In this document: positions 21,955 through 23,385 of the stretch, piece after piece
Position numbering within the stretch: position 1 is the stretch's first letter
How the letters are laid out: every line of letters begins with the position of its first letter
NCBI GenBank assembly: GCA_044425575.1
Contig: JAWXVE010000032.1
Span: 1-23,385, forward strand
Direction: 5' to 3'
DNA from: JAWXVE01 sp044425575
GTDB lineage: Bacteria; Bacillota; Clostridia; Lachnospirales; Lachnospiraceae
DNA: 23,385 nucleotides
Translations under genes and position numbers: made by a program
Notes under the pieces: generated by a model
The model's input: only the letters and a program-made list of their open reading frames with translations
Database searches by the model: none
Told to the model about the DNA's origin: nothing

Positions 21955-23094
21955 ATGAGCAGTGAGAATGGGATGGATTCTTCTGTAGTGCTAAAACAGG
22001 GAGTTAAGAGTAAAAAAATTCTGCTAATAGCATTGCTTATCATCGTTATTGTTATTGCCATAATTTTCATTATGATTGCACTTGTAAAAACTGTAGGTAA
22101 AAATAGTTTGTATGGAAATGCATCAAGCTCAGGTATGGTATTTGAATTAGAGAATGCAGAAGATGGTATGTGGGAAGAAGGAATGGTTGTCTATAATGGT
22201 AAGCTCTATCGCTACAATGAAGAGATACTTACTTTTCTGATTCTAGGAATTGACCATCAGGGAGAAGTGGAGGAAGCAGAAGATGGAATAAGTGGTGGAC
22301 AATCGGATGCGATTTTCCTCGCAGTGTGCAATCCAGTAGAAGGCCAGATTGATGTGATTGCTGTGAATCGAAATACCATGACTGAAATAGAACGCTATAA
22401 CGAGGAGGGTGAATTTCTGTGGACGGAAACGGCTCAGATTGCAATCCAACATGGATACGGAGATGGATTAGAACAAAGCTGCGAAAGAAGTGTATCCGCA
22501 GTATCCAATCTCTTCTATCAACTACCAATTCATGGGTATGCTTCCATTAATATGGGCGGTATTACTGCAATTAACGATGCAGTGGGTGGTGTAGAAGTGA
22601 CTATGAATGAAGATGTGTCATTTAATACGTATTCTTTTGACTATTCCTATGATGCAGATGGGAATGTGATACATAGTGAAGTGAATCCATATTTATATGA
22701 AAAAGGTGAGACCGTATTGTTGGAGGGAGATGTGGCATATTGGTATCTGCGTGACCGAGATGCAACTCAATTTGATAGTGCTAGCGACAGGTTGAATCGT
22801 CAAAAGCAATATATAGTGGCATTTATTAATAAAATGATAGAAGTGCTAAAGAGTGATGTAACCATTGTAGGTGATATCTACGAAATAGCCAATGAATATG
22901 TAGTTACAGATGTATCACTAGATGAAATGGCGTACATGGCAACAACTGTGGCACTTTATGATTTCAATATAGAGAATATGCATTCCCTAGAAGGGGAAAC
23001 CATTACTGGAGAAGAATATGAAGAATTCTATGTGGATACACAGGCTATGTATGAATTGATTCTAGATGTATTCTATCTAGAAGTGGAAGAATAA
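21955..23094 (+). CDS. LytR-CpsA-Psr (LCP) family cell-envelope protein
   Basis: 379 residues. A short cytoplasmic N-terminus, one membrane helix (about 22-44), then the extracellular LCP domain: LTFLILGIDHQGE, GGQSDAIFLAVCNP, IDVIAVNRNTMTEI, HGYGDG, YASINMGGITAINDAVGGV, and the Arg-rich DRDATQFDSASDRLNRQKQ. LCP proteins transfer anionic polymers such as teichoic acid or capsule from lipid carrier to peptidoglycan, binding the pyrophosphate with Arg residues and Mg2+ with Asp. The common Arg-Asp-Thr is Arg-Asn-Thr here. AGGGG at 21941-21945 is the binding site. The only good promoter seen is in the invertible segment, so expression is probably phase-variable. Another membrane-anchored gene follows 53 bases later. 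Confidence 0.9.
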   Translation: MSSENGMDSSVVLKQGVKSKKILLIALLIIVIVIAIIFIMIALVKTVGKNSLYGNASSSGMVFELENAEDGMWEEGMVVYNGKLYRYNEEILTFLILGIDHQGEVEEAEDGISGGQSDAIFLAVCNPVEGQIDVIAVNRNTMTEIERYNEEGEFLWTETAQIAIQHGYGDGLEQSCERSVSAVSNLFYQLPIHGYASINMGGITAINDAVGGVEVTMNEDVSFNTYSFDYSYDADGNVIHSEVNPYLYEKGETVLLEGDVAYWYLRDRDATQFDSASDRLNRQKQYIVAFINKMIEVLKSDVTIVGDIYEIANEYVVTDVSLDEMAYMATTVALYDFNIENMHSLEGETITGEEYEEFYVDTQAMYELILDVFYLEVEE

Positions 23095-23147
23095 AGATGA
23101 GCTAAGAAGTGAGTAGTACTTAGCGGTGGATAGTAGGAAGGTAGACT

Positions 23148-23385
23148 ATGAGTGAAGAGAGTAAGTTGAAGTTCATAAAAGTAGGAATTGGGCTATGTGG
23201 TGTCATTGTAGTAATCATCGCACTTGGTCTATATAGTAAAAGCCTGATGCCAGCAGCAGAGGAAGAAGTACAGCCAGAGGCAGTAGCTGGTATGACAGGG
23301 GAAGAGCTTGAGCTACTCCTAGATGAATATCGAATGGATGATACAACTGGTGAGGGAGTAGAGGAAGAAGTAGAAGAAGTTAGCA
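23148..23385 (+). CDS. Membrane-anchored protein of unknown function, 5' part
   Basis: Open from ATG 23148 to the window end (79 codons and one base). AGGAAGG at 23135-23141 gives a good binding site. The product starts with MSEESKLKFIKVG, has one hydrophobic helix (about 13-30, IGLCGVIVVIIALGLYSK), and continues with an acidic extracellular segment (GMTGEELELLLDEYRM and then Glu/Val-rich). I do not recognise it. Its position 53 bases after the LCP gene, with no terminator between, suggests it shares the phase-variable message. Confidence 0.75.
   Translation, partial: MSEESKLKFIKVGIGLCGVIVVIIALGLYSKSLMPAAEEEVQPEAVAGMTGEELELLLDEYRMDDTTGEGVEEEVEEVS

Noticed and set aside
23101..23125. GCTAAG...CTTAGC hairpin after the LCP gene as terminator
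   Set aside because: Only six pairs and no T-run; the next gene follows closely with a good binding site.
1..23385. CRISPR arrays, tRNA or rRNA genes
   Set aside because: No spaced direct repeats of CRISPR type, no cloverleaf-like segments and no rRNA-like sequence were seen; the only tandem repeat is coding (znuA).

Overview
This window looks like chromosome from a low-GC anaerobic Firmicute of the Clostridia, most likely a member of the Lachnospiraceae. That assignment is inferred from gene content: type 2 pyrF next to pyrE, FeoB followed by an FeoB-associated Cys-rich peptide, a small protein of the type usually labelled 'endosialidase' in this family, AGGAGG-type ribosome binding sites, TTGACA/TATAAT promoters and AT-rich codon use. 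Almost everything reads on the + strand. The only clear minus-strand gene is a DtxR-type regulator.

Layout. (1) 1-1131: end of a pyrimidine operon (pyrF C-terminus, pyrE). (2) 1163-3708: two small membrane proteins and a long M29-type aminopeptidase. (3) 3815-7285: a tight purine cluster, purE-purM-purN-purD. (4) 7254-9162: a small zinc-ribbon protein overlapping purD, then a secreted/anchored SH3b-domain protein with a very acidic cytoplasmic part; a terminator-like hairpin follows. (5) 9283-13611: clpC, a small conserved protein, and radA. (6) 13620-16425: an iron module, with the DtxR-type regulator divergent from feoB and a Cys-rich Feo peptide; the shared intergenic region holds two opposed promoters and two copies of TTAGnnnnTGCTAA. 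(7) 16483-17106: an isolated membrane protein with its own promoter and terminator. (8) 17120-20631: a zinc module (Fur-family regulator, then znuA-, znuC- and znuB-like genes) with a 29-bp palindrome on the promoter and a terminator at the end. (9) 20664-23385: a tyrosine recombinase, a small segment bounded by inverted recombination-like sites, a LytR-CpsA-Psr (LCP) gene and the start of another membrane-anchored gene.

The most notable system is in region 9. Two 26-bp sites in inverted orientation (21645-21670 and 21884-21909; 25 of 26 positions match after reverse complementing) enclose about 210 bp. That segment contains a good promoter (TTTACA, 16-bp spacer, TATAAT) pointing at the LCP gene. 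A full-length tyrosine recombinase with an intact catalytic set lies directly next to it, and its stop codon falls inside the left site. The simplest reading is a phase-variable DNA switch that turns expression of a cell-envelope polymer ligase, and possibly the genes after it, on and off; the sequence given is in the ON orientation. The leader of the recombinase gene also has hairpins that could mask its ribosome binding site.

The iron and zinc modules look like two autoregulated metal-uptake units side by side. The regulator of each sits at the promoter of its transporter genes, and palindromic operator candidates overlap or flank the -10 boxes.
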